Shown here: one piece after another, positions 8,855 through 17,710 of the stretch
How positions within the stretch are numbered: the stretch's first letter is position 1
Layout of the letters: each line of letters begins with the position of its first letter
Source of the DNA: Mesorhizobium sp.
Lineage (GTDB): Bacteria; Pseudomonadota; Alphaproteobacteria; Rhizobiales; Rhizobiaceae
DNA length: 64,000 nt
Direction of reading: 5' to 3'
NCBI GenBank assembly: GCA_004020645.1
Contig: SAQL01000014.1
Location: 62,001-126,000, forward strand
The notes under the pieces: generated by a model
Told to the model about the DNA's origin: nothing
Seen by the model: only the letters and a program-made list of their open reading frames with translations
Databases searched by the model: none
Translations under genes and position numbers: made by a program

Positions 8855-10087
8855 ATGTTGGAATTGCTGCTATGCTCCATGCTCACCATCTTCCCGGACT
8901 ATCTTTTTCGCCGCTACGTCCAGGATAAACGGATCGGCCGGGAGATCACCTTCTACTCGGTGTGGTTCGAGCTCCGGTGGGGGATCACCGCTTGCCTGAT
9001 CCTCACCGTCTCCCTCATCACGCTCATCTTCTACTTCCATCCCGCCACGACGGCTGTCACGGCGGTATTCCGAACCGTCACCATTCTCCCAGAGACCGGT
9101 GGCCGCGTCGCCGAGGTCTTTGTGGGCTTGAACGACAAGGTCGAGGCCGGCCAGCCGCTGTTCCGCCTGGACAGCTCGCAGCAGGAAGCGGCCCACGAGT
9201 CGGCTCGCCGAACCATCGCCGAAGTCGATGCTGCTACCGAAGTGGCCCGGAGCGAACTGGCGGTGGCGGACGGGCAGATCCGGCAGGCCGAGAGCGCCCA
9301 TCGTGACGCGCTGGCGGAGCTCGAGACCAAAACCGAACTCCGGCGCCGCAACCCGAATACCGTTCCCTTGCGGGAACTCGAGCGGCTGCGGGACGTCGCG
9401 GAAGGTCAGCAGGGTGCGGCTGAAGCCGCGCTGGCGAACAAGCAGGCGCTGCAGACCAAGATCGCTTCGCTGCTGCCGGCGCAGAAGGCAAGCGCCGAGG
9501 CGGCACTCGCCCAGGCACAGGTCGAAATCGACAAGACACTCGTTCGGGCCGGCGTTACCGGAACGGTTCAGCAGTTCACGCTCAGGCCTGGCGACGTGGT
9601 CAATCCGATGCTGCGGCCCGCCGGCATCCTGGTCCCCGCCGAGGCGGGCCGACTGGCGCTCGTCGCCGGTTTCGGGCAGATCGAGGCTCAGGTGATTAAG
9701 ACCGGCATGATCACCGAGGTCACATGCATCGGCAAACCCTTCACCGTTATCCCGATGGTGGTGACCCAGGTTCAGGACGCGATCGCGTCCGGTCAGTTCC
9801 GGCCAACCGACCAACTGATCGACGTGACGCAGATGGCCCGGCCCGGAACTATCACCGCATTTCTGGAGCCCCTCTACGCGGGCGGGCTCGAAGGCGTCCC
9901 GCCCGGCGGCAGTTGCATTGCCAACGCCTACACGAACAACCATGACGAACTCGAGTCGGATAACCTGGGTACCCCGCGATGGCTGTTTCTGCACATGGTA
10001 GACACGGTCGGAATCGTGCACGCCGCGATCCTGCGGATCCAGGCGCTGCTGCTTCCAGTGCAGACCCTGGTCTTGACGGGCCACTGA
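8855..10087 (+). CDS. HlyD-family membrane fusion (periplasmic adaptor) protein
   Basis: The protein has 410 residues: an N-terminal cytosolic part, one membrane helix (about residues 48-67), and a lipoyl half-motif (ILPETGGRVAEVFVGLNDKVEAGQ). An Ala/Glu-rich coiled coil runs over about residues 105-215. The second lipoyl half follows (VRAGVTGTVQQFTLRPGDVV). This is the layout of EmrA/HlyD/AaeA-type adaptors. No ABC or MFS transporter partner lies beside it; the only neighbour is the small membrane protein upstream, which is typical of the DUF-membrane-protein/HlyD pairs related to YibH/AaeX-AaeA. Confidence 0.88.
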   Translation: MLELLLCSMLTIFPDYLFRRYVQDKRIGREITFYSVWFELRWGITACLILTVSLITLIFYFHPATTAVTAVFRTVTILPETGGRVAEVFVGLNDKVEAGQPLFRLDSSQQEAAHESARRTIAEVDAATEVARSELAVADGQIRQAESAHRDALAELETKTELRRRNPNTVPLRELERLRDVAEGQQGAAEAALANKQALQTKIASLLPAQKASAEAALAQAQVEIDKTLVRAGVTGTVQQFTLRPGDVVNPMLRPAGILVPAEAGRLALVAGFGQIEAQVIKTGMITEVTCIGKPFTVIPMVVTQVQDAIASGQFRPTDQLIDVTQMARPGTITAFLEPLYAGGLEGVPPGGSCIANAYTNNHDELESDNLGTPRWLFLHMVDTVGIVHAAILRIQALLLPVQTLVLTGH

Positions 10088-10612
10088 CGCGGAGGAACGC
10101 GTGCAAAGAGGTCGGCTAGGTCTCGTGGTCAATGGTGATCGCGCCATGCTGGCGGGTGGTGAGGACATCGAGATCTCGGGCGGACGGAACACCGCTAGAT
10201 CGCGTGCACATGGCAACGGCGGATATGACACTGACCGCTCAGTGTGAACGCGCCTGGCTCGAAAAAACGTGCCGGATTTGGTGAAGAACACGCAGCAAGA
10301 GGTCTCGTTTGCGGTTTGCCCGTGCGCAGAACGAAGAGTTCTTCCTTGGCTCATTGAGGAAAGCCGGACTCACCTCAAGGACCGACTCTTGCGCTGGCCG
10401 AGCCGATTCTGCCCGTAGGTTACCGTTAATTACCTTCCGTCCCGAGCGGCAATAGGCAAACCTCACGAAGGACGATTTTGAAGAAGGCATGGCTGAAGCG
10501 TCCTGCCACGAGTTTCGTCTCGTCGATAGAACGTGGAGCATTGTTTTCTCGCCAGGGAACCGAAAACTCGGCTCATCTTGGACAAAGCGGCACAATCAAA
10601 GGAGGACGTTAG
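10088..10612. other. Intergenic region before sulfatase 2
   Basis: Apart from element A (10411-10473) and the strong ribosome site AAAGGAGGA just before 10613, no gene or RNA is evident in these 525 bases. Several short open frames exist, but none has coding character. Confidence 0.45.
10411..10473 (+). promoter_or_regulatory. 63-bp element A, shared with 17711-17773
   Basis: Aligned without gaps to element B, 47 of 63 bases match. The core reads GTAGG-T-TAC-C-GTTAATTAC-C-TTCCGT, and the 3' end keeps CCTCAC-AAGG. It lies 140 bases before the sulfatase 2 start inside a 525-base non-coding stretch whose remainder shows no gene. Conservation concentrated in blocks suggests a promoter or operator rather than coding sequence. 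Confidence 0.55.
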
Positions 10613-12250
10613 ATGAGCGACAAGCAAGCGAATTCAGACCGACAACCGAACCGGCGCGACATTTTGCTGACCGGAGGATCTGTGCTCGCCATTTCGGCCG
10701 TCGCATCCGGAATCGCCACAAGCGCGAAAGCTCAAGCGGCCGGCGCAAAGCCCAACATCCTCGTCATTTTCGGCGATGACGTCGGTTATTGGAACCTCAG
10801 CGCCTACAACCGGGGCATGATGGGCTATCGCACGCCGAACATCGATCGGATCGCCAGCGAGGGGGCGATCTTCACCGACCACTACGCCCAGCAGTCCTGC
10901 ACCGCAGGTCGTGCGGCGTTCATCACAGGGCAGTCGTGCTTCCGTACAGGCTTGCTGAAAGTCGGCCTCCCGGGCGCGAAGGAAGGGCTTTCTGAAAAAG
11001 ACCCGACGCTCGCGGAACTGCTCAAGCCGCAAGGGTATGTGACCGGCCAGTTTGGCAAGAATCATCTCGGCGACCGCAACGAGCATCTGCCCACCGTTCA
11101 CGGCTTCGACGAATTTTTCGGCAATCTCTATCACCTCAATGCCGAGGATGAGCCGGAGCATCCCGACTACCCGAAGAATCCCGAGTTCAAGGCCAGGTTC
11201 GGTCCGCGCGGCGTGATGAAATGCAAGGCCAGTGCAACTGACGATCCGACGGAGGATCCGCGCTTCGGGCGGGTGGGCAAACAAGAGATCGAGGACACCG
11301 GCCCGCTGACGAAGAAGCGCATGGAAACCGTAGACGAGGAGTTCCTCGGCAGCGCGCTCAACTTCATCGACCGCTCGAACGCCGACGGCAAGCCGTTCTT
11401 CTGTTGGTTCAACACCACCCGCACACACATCTACACGTTCCTCAAGGAGGCCTCGAAGGGCAAGACCGGCTTGGGCATCTATGCGGACGCCATGGTGGAG
11501 ATGGACGGCATGGTCGGCCAGCTTCTGGGCAAGCTCGATGACCTCGGCATCGCCGACAACACCATCGTCCTGTGGACGACCGACAACGGCGCGGAGGTTT
11601 TCTCGTGGCCGGACGGCGGCACCACGCCCTTCAAAGGCGAGAAGAACACAAACTGGGAAGGTGGCTACCGGGTGCCGTGCATGATGCGCTGGCCGGGCGT
11701 CATCAAGCCGGGAACGGAGATCAACAATATAACGTCACACGAAGATTTCGTTCCGACGCTCGTCGCCGCCGCAGGCGAACCAGACGTGACGGCTAAGCTG
11801 TTGAAGGGATACGATGCCGCCGGCAAGACATTCAAAGTGCATCTCGACGGCTACGACCAACGCGATGTGCTGGCTGGCGAAGGCGAAGGCAAGCGCCACG
11901 AATACTTCTACTGGACCGATGACGGCAACCTCGCCGGCTTGCGTTACGAACGCTGGAAGATGGTGTTCCTCGAGCAGCGCGAGGAGGGGCTTGCCGTGTG
12001 GGAGAACCCGCTGATTCCGCTGCGGTTCCCGAAGCTCTTCGACATCAAGGGTGACCCGTTCGAACGGGCGCAGACGGACGCCGGGGAATACGCCAGATGG
12101 CGTGTCGAGCACGCCTTCGCGCTCGTGCCGGCGCAGGCTTATGTCGCCAAACACCTGCAGACCTATGTCGAGTTCCCGCCGCGGCAGAGGCCCGGCAGCT
12201 TCGCGCTCGACCAGGTCCTGGCGAAACTGCAGGAGGGTGGCAGAAACTGA
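10613..12250 (+). CDS. Tat-exported arylsulfatase-family hydrolase (sulfatase 2)
   Basis: The protein has 545 residues. It begins with a twin-arginine signal (NRRDILLTGGS, then a hydrophobic stretch ending SAKAQ), so it is folded in the cytoplasm before export. The sulfatase core repeats sulfatase 1: PNILVIFGDDVG, SCTAGRAAF with the formylglycine cysteine at residue 96, GKNHLGD, TDNGAEVF and KGEKNTNWEGG. It probably hydrolyses a sulfate (or phosphate) ester in the periplasm. It opens a run of coupled genes that includes an intact FGE, which would convert the cysteine before Tat export. A very strong ribosome site (AAAGGAGGA) precedes it. Confidence 0.94.
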   Translation: MSDKQANSDRQPNRRDILLTGGSVLAISAVASGIATSAKAQAAGAKPNILVIFGDDVGYWNLSAYNRGMMGYRTPNIDRIASEGAIFTDHYAQQSCTAGRAAFITGQSCFRTGLLKVGLPGAKEGLSEKDPTLAELLKPQGYVTGQFGKNHLGDRNEHLPTVHGFDEFFGNLYHLNAEDEPEHPDYPKNPEFKARFGPRGVMKCKASATDDPTEDPRFGRVGKQEIEDTGPLTKKRMETVDEEFLGSALNFIDRSNADGKPFFCWFNTTRTHIYTFLKEASKGKTGLGIYADAMVEMDGMVGQLLGKLDDLGIADNTIVLWTTDNGAEVFSWPDGGTTPFKGEKNTNWEGGYRVPCMMRWPGVIKPGTEINNITSHEDFVPTLVAAAGEPDVTAKLLKGYDAAGKTFKVHLDGYDQRDVLAGEGEGKRHEYFYWTDDGNLAGLRYERWKMVFLEQREEGLAVWENPLIPLRFPKLFDIKGDPFERAQTDAGEYARWRVEHAFALVPAQAYVAKHLQTYVEFPPRQRPGSFALDQVLAKLQEGGRN

Positions 12251-12323
12251 GTCTTCGCTCTGAACAGGCCGCGCTCGCACTATCGGCCGGCGCGGCCTCC
12301 AAGCCAACTCGGAAGCAGGTCAA

Positions 12324-12878
12324 ATGGCAGTCGCGAACAACAATCCCTCGACCGAGACCATTGCTCAGAGGGCGAAGAACGAGCTGCGCGAGTACGCGCT
12401 CCTGTCCTTGTATCTATTCGTCTGCTTTGGTGCGCTCATTCTCTACAAGGCAGCGATCCTTGGCGAGGAGGGCATCAGCTATCTGCCATCAGGGCTGGCG
12501 GCCATCAAGGCACTGATCCTGGCGAAATTCATAATGCTCGGGCAGATGATCCGACTGGGCGACCGGCGTCGAAACAGGATTGTCTACGTCATAGCCTACA
12601 AGGCGCTGCTATACCTGATCCTGCTTCTCGTCCTCTCGGTCGTTGAGGAAGTCATCGTCGGGCTGGTTCACGGGCGAACGAGCGCCGCTTCGCTCGCTGA
12701 ATTCGGAGGAGACAAGCTGCCGCAGACGCTCGCGACAAGCCTGATCATGCTGCTGATATTGATCCCCTATCTGGCGTCCAGGGAAGTCAACGTTGCGCTT
12801 GGGGAAGGCAGGCTTTGGACGCTGCTGTTCGAACGCCGTCCCGCTCAAATTTCAGAAAGCAAAGGCGTCAAGCCATGA
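12324..12878 (+). CDS. Four-segment membrane protein of unknown function
   Basis: The 184-residue protein has four hydrophobic segments (LLSLYLFVCFGALILY; AIKALILAKFIMLGQM; ALLYLILLLVLSVVEEVIVG; LATSLIMLLILIPYLAS). The pattern suggests a small integral membrane protein. It follows sulfatase 2 by 73 bases, and its stop overlaps the start of the HAD gene (ATGA), so it belongs to the same operon. I recognise no named family. Confidence 0.72.
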   Translation: MAVANNNPSTETIAQRAKNELREYALLSLYLFVCFGALILYKAAILGEEGISYLPSGLAAIKALILAKFIMLGQMIRLGDRRRNRIVYVIAYKALLYLILLLVLSVVEEVIVGLVHGRTSAASLAEFGGDKLPQTLATSLIMLLILIPYLASREVNVALGEGRLWTLLFERRPAQISESKGVKP

Positions 12879-13876
12879 CCGTTCTCGCTCGCGCCGCAAG
12901 GCGCTATTTGCTGCCCCTTTTTCTGTTGATGGCGATTGCGCCTTCCGCGCAAGGCGCGGAAGTACTCGCGTCATGGAACGAAGGCGAGGCGAAGCAATCC
13001 ATCGTGCGGTTCGTCGAAAGCGTGAGCAAGGAAGGGTCGGCGGATTTCGTGCCTGTCCCCGACCGCATCGCGGTGTTCGACAATGACGGGACCCTGTGGG
13101 GCGAACAGCCTATGTATTTTCAGCTTCTGTTCGCGCTCGATCGGATCAAAGCGCTCGCCCCGCAACATCCGGAGTGGAAGGACAAGGAGCCGTTCGCATC
13201 ATTGCTCAAAGGCAATGTGAAAGCTGCACTCGCTGGCGGCGAGCCGGCCATCATGCAGATCGTCATGGCCACGCATTCCGGCATGACAACCGACGAATTC
13301 GACCAGATCGTCAGCGACTGGATTGCCAGCGCCAAACATCCGAAGACCGGCCGGCTCTACACCGAGATGGCCTACCAGCCGATGCTGGAGTTGCTGAGCT
13401 ATCTGCGGGCCAACGGCTTCAAGACTTTCATCGTGTCCGGCGGCGGGATCGATTTCATGCGCGTCTTCAGCGAAGACGTTTACGGCATTCCCCCCGAGCA
13501 GATCGTTGGCAGCAGTGGCAAGACCAGTTTCGAGATGCGCGACGGGGCGCCACTGCTCATGAAGTCGCCGGAAATCAACTTCATCGACGACAAGGCCGGC
13601 AAGCCCGTCGGCATCCACCAGCATATCGGTCGCCGGCCGATCGCGGCGTTCGGCAACTCCGACGGCGACCTGCAGATGCTGCAGTGGACCTGCTCGGGAC
13701 CCGGCCCGCACTACTGCCTTTACGTCCACCACACCGACGCGGATCGGGAATGGGCCTACGACCGGCAGTCAAGCATCGGCCGTCTGGACAAGGGTCTCGA
13801 CGCCGCAGCCGATTCTGGTTGGACGGTTGTCGATATGAAGAAGGATTGGAACCGGGTGTTCGCCTTCGAGAAGTAA
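12875..13876 (+). CDS. Secreted HAD-superfamily hydrolase
   Basis: I start at the ATG at 12875, which overlaps the upstream stop. The 333-residue protein has a signal peptide ending near SAQGAE. HAD motif I, FDNDGTLWG, places the nucleophile at D69 and the acid/base at D71; motif II is IVSGGGIDF, and the motif IV region is FGNSDGDLQM. It is therefore a probable periplasmic phosphatase. Pairing with a sulfatase and an FGE suggests combined removal of sulfate and phosphate groups from an external substrate. HAD proteins of this exported type recur in DUF2092/DUF3300 clusters. Confidence 0.86.
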   Translation: MTVLARAARRYLLPLFLLMAIAPSAQGAEVLASWNEGEAKQSIVRFVESVSKEGSADFVPVPDRIAVFDNDGTLWGEQPMYFQLLFALDRIKALAPQHPEWKDKEPFASLLKGNVKAALAGGEPAIMQIVMATHSGMTTDEFDQIVSDWIASAKHPKTGRLYTEMAYQPMLELLSYLRANGFKTFIVSGGGIDFMRVFSEDVYGIPPEQIVGSSGKTSFEMRDGAPLLMKSPEINFIDDKAGKPVGIHQHIGRRPIAAFGNSDGDLQMLQWTCSGPGPHYCLYVHHTDADREWAYDRQSSIGRLDKGLDAAADSGWTVVDMKKDWNRVFAFEK

Positions 13877-13889
13877 GGTTCGGAGCAAG

Positions 13890-14861
13890 ATGACGAGTCG
13901 AGTTGTAGAACGGCAGGCTCAATCTACACAGGTCGAAGAGCCATTCCTGAACATGGTCTGGGTTCCCGGCGGTACATTCCTCATGGGATCGGACAAGCAC
14001 TATCCCGAAGAGGCGCCGTCACATAGCGTGACAGTAGGCGGCTTCTGGATGGACGTCTGCACCGTCACCAACCGCGAGTTCGCTCGCTTCGTCGACGCAA
14101 CTGGTTACGTCACCTCGGCCGAACGTCCCGTAAATCCCGATGATTATCCCGGAGCGAAGCCGGACATGCTGGCGCCTTCGTCCGTGGTATTCAGCAAGGC
14201 AAAACAGCGCGTCGATCTTCGCGATCACTACAATTGGTGGGTTTACGTGCGCGGCGCAAATTGGCGCCATCCGCGCGGGCCGGCGAGTTCGATCAAGCGG
14301 CTGGCCGATCATCCCGTCGTGCATGTGAACTTTGAGGATGCCGAAGCCTACGCATCGTGGGCGGGCAAGGAATTGCCCACCGAGGCCGAGTGGGAATTCG
14401 CGGCGCGTGGCGGGCTCGACGCGGCCGAATTTGTCTGGGGCGATGAAATGACGCCCGATGGACGACACATGGCCAATACCTGGCAGGGCGAATTCCCGTG
14501 GCGGAATCTCTGCGAGGACGGCTACGAGGGGACGTCACCCGTCGCCTCCTTTGCCGCCAACGGCTACGGCCTCTACGACATGGCTGGCAATGTCTGGCAG
14601 TGGACCACGGACTGGTACCAGGAACACGGCAAGATCGACAGCCCGTGCTGCACGGTCGACAACCCCCGCGGCGCCAAAAGGGAGGACAGCCTCGATCCAC
14701 GGCAGCCGCAGATCAGAATCCCGCGCAAGGTGATGAAAGGCGGCTCGCATCTTTGCGCGCCCAACTATTGCCGGCGCTACCGCCCGGCCGCGCGGATGGC
14801 GCAGCCGATCGACACGTCGACGTGCCATTTAGGTTTCCGCTGCATTGCACGCAGAACGTGA
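13890..14861 (+). CDS. Formylglycine-generating enzyme (SUMF1 family)
   Basis: The 323-residue protein has no signal peptide, so it acts in the cytoplasm. FGE oxidises the cysteine in C-x-A-G-R of sulfatases to formylglycine. Visible hallmarks are MVWVPGGTFLMGSD at the start, LPTEAEWEFAARGG, and GYGLYDMAGNVWQWTTDWY. Near the end GGSHLCAPNYCRRYRP places both catalytic/copper-binding cysteines, C289 and C294, with the family's five-residue spacing. Both sulfatases in the window carry its target motif. It lies 13 bases after the HAD gene in the sulfatase 2 operon. Confidence 0.94.
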   Translation: MTSRVVERQAQSTQVEEPFLNMVWVPGGTFLMGSDKHYPEEAPSHSVTVGGFWMDVCTVTNREFARFVDATGYVTSAERPVNPDDYPGAKPDMLAPSSVVFSKAKQRVDLRDHYNWWVYVRGANWRHPRGPASSIKRLADHPVVHVNFEDAEAYASWAGKELPTEAEWEFAARGGLDAAEFVWGDEMTPDGRHMANTWQGEFPWRNLCEDGYEGTSPVASFAANGYGLYDMAGNVWQWTTDWYQEHGKIDSPCCTVDNPRGAKREDSLDPRQPQIRIPRKVMKGGSHLCAPNYCRRYRPAARMAQPIDTSTCHLGFRCIARRT

Positions 14862-14926
14862 CAAACACTGCCAAAAAGGCCCGGCGCAAAGCCTGCCCGG
14901 ACAGAGACAGACAGGGAGGATAGAGC

Positions 14927-16264
14927 ATGATGGGCAACGACATGTTGAAGGCGGGCGCTGCGGCGCTGGCGCTGCTGCTTGCCGGGTTTGGTTCGGCGCA
15001 TCCTGTCCTTGCACAAGAACAGGTTGCGGCGGCTGCCGCTTCGGGTGATGCGACGACTTCGCCGGAGCCGCTGAGCGCCGACGAGATGGAGGTCCTGGTT
15101 GCGCGGATTGCGCTCTATCCGGACGAGCTGATCGCGGTGATCACTGCGGCTGCGCTTTATCCGCTGCAGATCGTCGAGGCGGCGCGCTTCCTCGAGCGGC
15201 ACGAGAAGGACAAGAGCTTGAAGCCGAAGGAGAGCTGGGACGGCTCCGTGGTGTCGCTGCTCAACTATCCCGATATTGTAAAGATGATGAGCGACGACCT
15301 CGAATGGACGCAGGCGCTCGGTGACGCCATCGCCTACCAGCAGAAGGACGTGCTGGTTGCCATCCAGCAGTTGCGCGACGAGGCGGTCGCCAAGGGCGTC
15401 ATCAAGACCGACGACAAGATCCAGGTGGTCAAGGAGAACGACAATGTCGTCATCAAGTCGGCGAGCCCCGACGTGATCTACGTCCCGCAGTACCCACCGC
15501 AGATGTTTTATGAGCCCAACTATGTGTGGGAGCCGATCCGCTATTATCCCGATCCCTATCCCTATTACTGGTATCCCGGAGCGACCTTCTTCGCCGGGGC
15601 GGTGACCGGCGCCATCTGGGCCGCCGCCGTCGACTGGAATGACTGGGGCGTATGGGGCGGTCGCTGGAACGGCAACGACATCAACATCGATTGCAACAAC
15701 TGCTTCAACAACCGCGACTTCAAAGGCAAGATCAACTTGAACGACGTCGACTGGAAGAACATCGACCGCAACAAGATCAACATCGACCGCAACCAGTTCA
15801 ACAAGTTCGACCAGACCAATATCAAGAACCGGATCGAGAAGAATAGCGACAACGCCATCCGCGACCGCGCCCGCGACATCAAGAAGAACGACAAACTCGC
15901 CAACAGGGTGCCGGGCAAGACGGCTGCAACGAGAGACATCCGCAAGAGCACGCTCGAGGGGCTGAAGGCGAAGCCCGCCAACGTGACCCGCCCCGCCAAC
16001 AAGCCCAACATCCAGAAACCTGCGGCCAGGCCTACCGCCAATCGCCCGGCGGCGAAGCCGGCCAAGGTGAACCGTCCGGCTGGCAAGCCGAAACCCGCAG
16101 CCAGGATCGACAACCGGCCGAGGAAGCCTTCGGGGCTTGGCAATGTCGATCGCGGAAAGGTGACCAAGGTCAGCTCCAACCGCGGCCACCAATCAATGGG
16201 TGGCGGCAGCCGTGGCGGCGGCCACAAGCAGATCAAGCGCCCCAGTGGCGGACGCCGGCGTTAA
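14927..16264 (+). CDS. DUF3300 domain secreted protein
   Basis: The 445-residue protein has a signal peptide ending PVLAQE. The DUF3300 domain spans roughly residues 45-250, with the typical LVARIALYPDELIAVI and later SPDVIYVPQYPP motifs. The C-terminal 190 residues are low-complexity: first Asn/Asp/Lys-rich, then Pro/Ala/Lys-rich with repeated RPA-K units, and finally a Gly/Arg-rich tail, so they are probably disordered and basic. The function of the family is unknown. DUF3300 and DUF2950 genes are commonly adjacent, as here. Confidence 0.9.
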   Translation: MMGNDMLKAGAAALALLLAGFGSAHPVLAQEQVAAAAASGDATTSPEPLSADEMEVLVARIALYPDELIAVITAAALYPLQIVEAARFLERHEKDKSLKPKESWDGSVVSLLNYPDIVKMMSDDLEWTQALGDAIAYQQKDVLVAIQQLRDEAVAKGVIKTDDKIQVVKENDNVVIKSASPDVIYVPQYPPQMFYEPNYVWEPIRYYPDPYPYYWYPGATFFAGAVTGAIWAAAVDWNDWGVWGGRWNGNDINIDCNNCFNNRDFKGKINLNDVDWKNIDRNKINIDRNQFNKFDQTNIKNRIEKNSDNAIRDRARDIKKNDKLANRVPGKTAATRDIRKSTLEGLKAKPANVTRPANKPNIQKPAARPTANRPAAKPAKVNRPAGKPKPAARIDNRPRKPSGLGNVDRGKVTKVSSNRGHQSMGGGSRGGGHKQIKRPSGGRRR

Positions 16265-16284
16265 CGGAACGGGAGGACAGGATC

Positions 16285-17271
16285 ATGACACAGATGTTCA
16301 GCACCACCCGTCACACGGGACTTTTGCATACGATCCTTCTCCGCTCTGTCTGTGCCTTGGTGCTTGCAGCCGGTATCGCTGTCTCGCAGCCGGCATCCGC
16401 GCAGGACGCGCCGCAAGCGCCGGAGATCACTGCGTTTGCGGCCGCCGCCGAGCCGCCCGTCTTCGACACGCCGGAAGCGGCTGTCGAGGCGTTCAAGAAG
16501 GCGCTGAACGAAGGCGGCAACGGTGCGGTTGCGGCCGTTCTCGGCCTCGATGCGGAAAAGCTGAAGGCCGACGAGAACTCGGACGAGACGCTGGCGGCGA
16601 TCAAGGAGGGTGTGGCCAAGCAGCTTGTCCTCGATGGCGAGGGCGACCGCCGCATGCTGCAGATCGGCGACAAGTTATGGCCGCTGCCTTTTCCGATCGC
16701 CAAGGGCGAGGACGGCAAATGGGCTTACGACACCTATGCCGGGCTCGAAGAGATCGTAAACCGGTATGTCGGCGAGAACGAGCTCACCGCGATCGAGACG
16801 ATGCGCGCCTATGTCGACGCGCAGGAGGACTATGCATCGCAGGACCGCGACGAGGATGGCGTGGAGGAGTTCGCGCAGAAACTGATAAGCTCGGAAGGCG
16901 CGACCGACGGGCTCTACTGGCCGACCGACGACATCAACGGCGAGAGCCCGGCCGGTGGCAATATCGATCAGGCCGAGCTCGAGGACGCGGCCAAGGGCGA
17001 AGGCTATTTCGGCTACAAGTACAAGATCCTGACCGGCCAGGGTGACCAGATCGCCGGCGGCGCTTACGACTACGTCATCAACGGCAATATGATCGCCGGT
17101 TTCGGCCTCATCGCCTGGCCGGCCAAATATGGCGAGACAGGCGCGAAAACCTTCGCCGTCAACCAGCACGGCGTCGTCTACGAGACCGACCTCGGCCCAA
17201 CCACCGAGCAGATCGTGAAATACATCGACCGCTTCAACCCGGACAATACCTGGCAGGTCGTGGCCGACTGA
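16285..17271 (+). CDS. DUF2950 domain secreted protein
   Basis: The 328-residue protein has a signal peptide ending ASAQDAP. The remainder is the DUF2950 pattern: FDTPEAAVEAFKKALNEGG, an acidic linker, ENELTAIETMRAYVDAQEDYA and a C-terminal domain including GGAYDYVINGNMIAGFGLIAWPAKYG. The role is unknown. The gene is 20 bases behind the DUF3300 gene with the same style of ribosome site (GGGAGGA). The operon probably ends here, because a large mosaic hairpin follows. Confidence 0.9.
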   Translation: MTQMFSTTRHTGLLHTILLRSVCALVLAAGIAVSQPASAQDAPQAPEITAFAAAAEPPVFDTPEAAVEAFKKALNEGGNGAVAAVLGLDAEKLKADENSDETLAAIKEGVAKQLVLDGEGDRRMLQIGDKLWPLPFPIAKGEDGKWAYDTYAGLEEIVNRYVGENELTAIETMRAYVDAQEDYASQDRDEDGVEEFAQKLISSEGATDGLYWPTDDINGESPAGGNIDQAELEDAAKGEGYFGYKYKILTGQGDQIAGGAYDYVINGNMIAGFGLIAWPAKYGETGAKTFAVNQHGVVYETDLGPTTEQIVKYIDRFNPDNTWQVVAD

Positions 17272-17287
17272 GAGGAAAGCGTTCTAA

Positions 17288-17334
17288 TGCATGTCGCGCA
17301 AAAGTGTGCAGCGGTTTTGCGATAACGACATGCA
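17288..17334. repeat. Rhizobial intergenic mosaic hairpin, first unit
   Basis: An outer inverted repeat TGCATGTCG (17288-17296) / CGACATGCA (17326-17334) encloses an inner one, CGCAAAA (17297-17303) / TTTTGCG (17315-17321), with a four-base bulge. I associate this palindromic intergenic unit with Mesorhizobium-type genomes. Its position after DUF2950 suggests it also shapes transcript ends. Confidence 0.7.
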
Positions 17335-17346
17335 TAAAACAACAAC

Positions 17347-17390
17347 CTAAAGCGCGTCGCGTGAGGTCGGTCGAACGCGACGCGCTTTAG
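17347..17390. terminator. Second mosaic hairpin, perfect 15-bp stem
   Basis: CTAAAGCGCGTCGCG (17347-17361) pairs perfectly with CGCGACGCGCTTTAG (17376-17390) around a 14-base loop. It closes the DUF2950 transcription unit and may act as a bidirectional terminator, although there is no long T run. With the preceding unit it forms one composite repeat. Confidence 0.6.
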
Positions 17391-17710
17391 TTGTCTGGCG
17401 GACAACTGGGCTGACAGTCGCCCGCGTCACCGGCGTCGCGCTGCTCGCTCTGCAGTAAGCAGTAGGATGGGCCGGCAGGATCAGGGAAGGAACTCGCCGC
17501 TGGCGGGAATGCTGACCTACAACGTCCCTGCCGCCATCTATCTCGCCTATCCCGGGATGGAAGGTGCCCAGGTCGGAAACTATTGTGGCCGACGGTTGTT
17601 CTCCATGTCGCACTGGGCCTGCTTTTTGTTCATGCCTGGTTTTCCTTCCAACCTGGATCACCGCGGAAATTCTGAGGTGTGCCCATGAGATCCCACCCCC
17701 AACGAATTCC
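17391..17710. other. Intergenic region with nothing firm
   Basis: No intact gene is visible between the mosaic hairpins and element B. Short open stretches in different frames (one reading VVLHVALGLLFVHAW near 17600) could be a very decayed membrane gene, but the evidence is too weak to name one. Confidence 0.3.

Noticed and set aside
14777..16192. Minus-strand open frame of 471 codons
   Set aside because: It is antisense to the DUF3300 gene. The valine/aspartate-rich translation is a codon-bias artefact.
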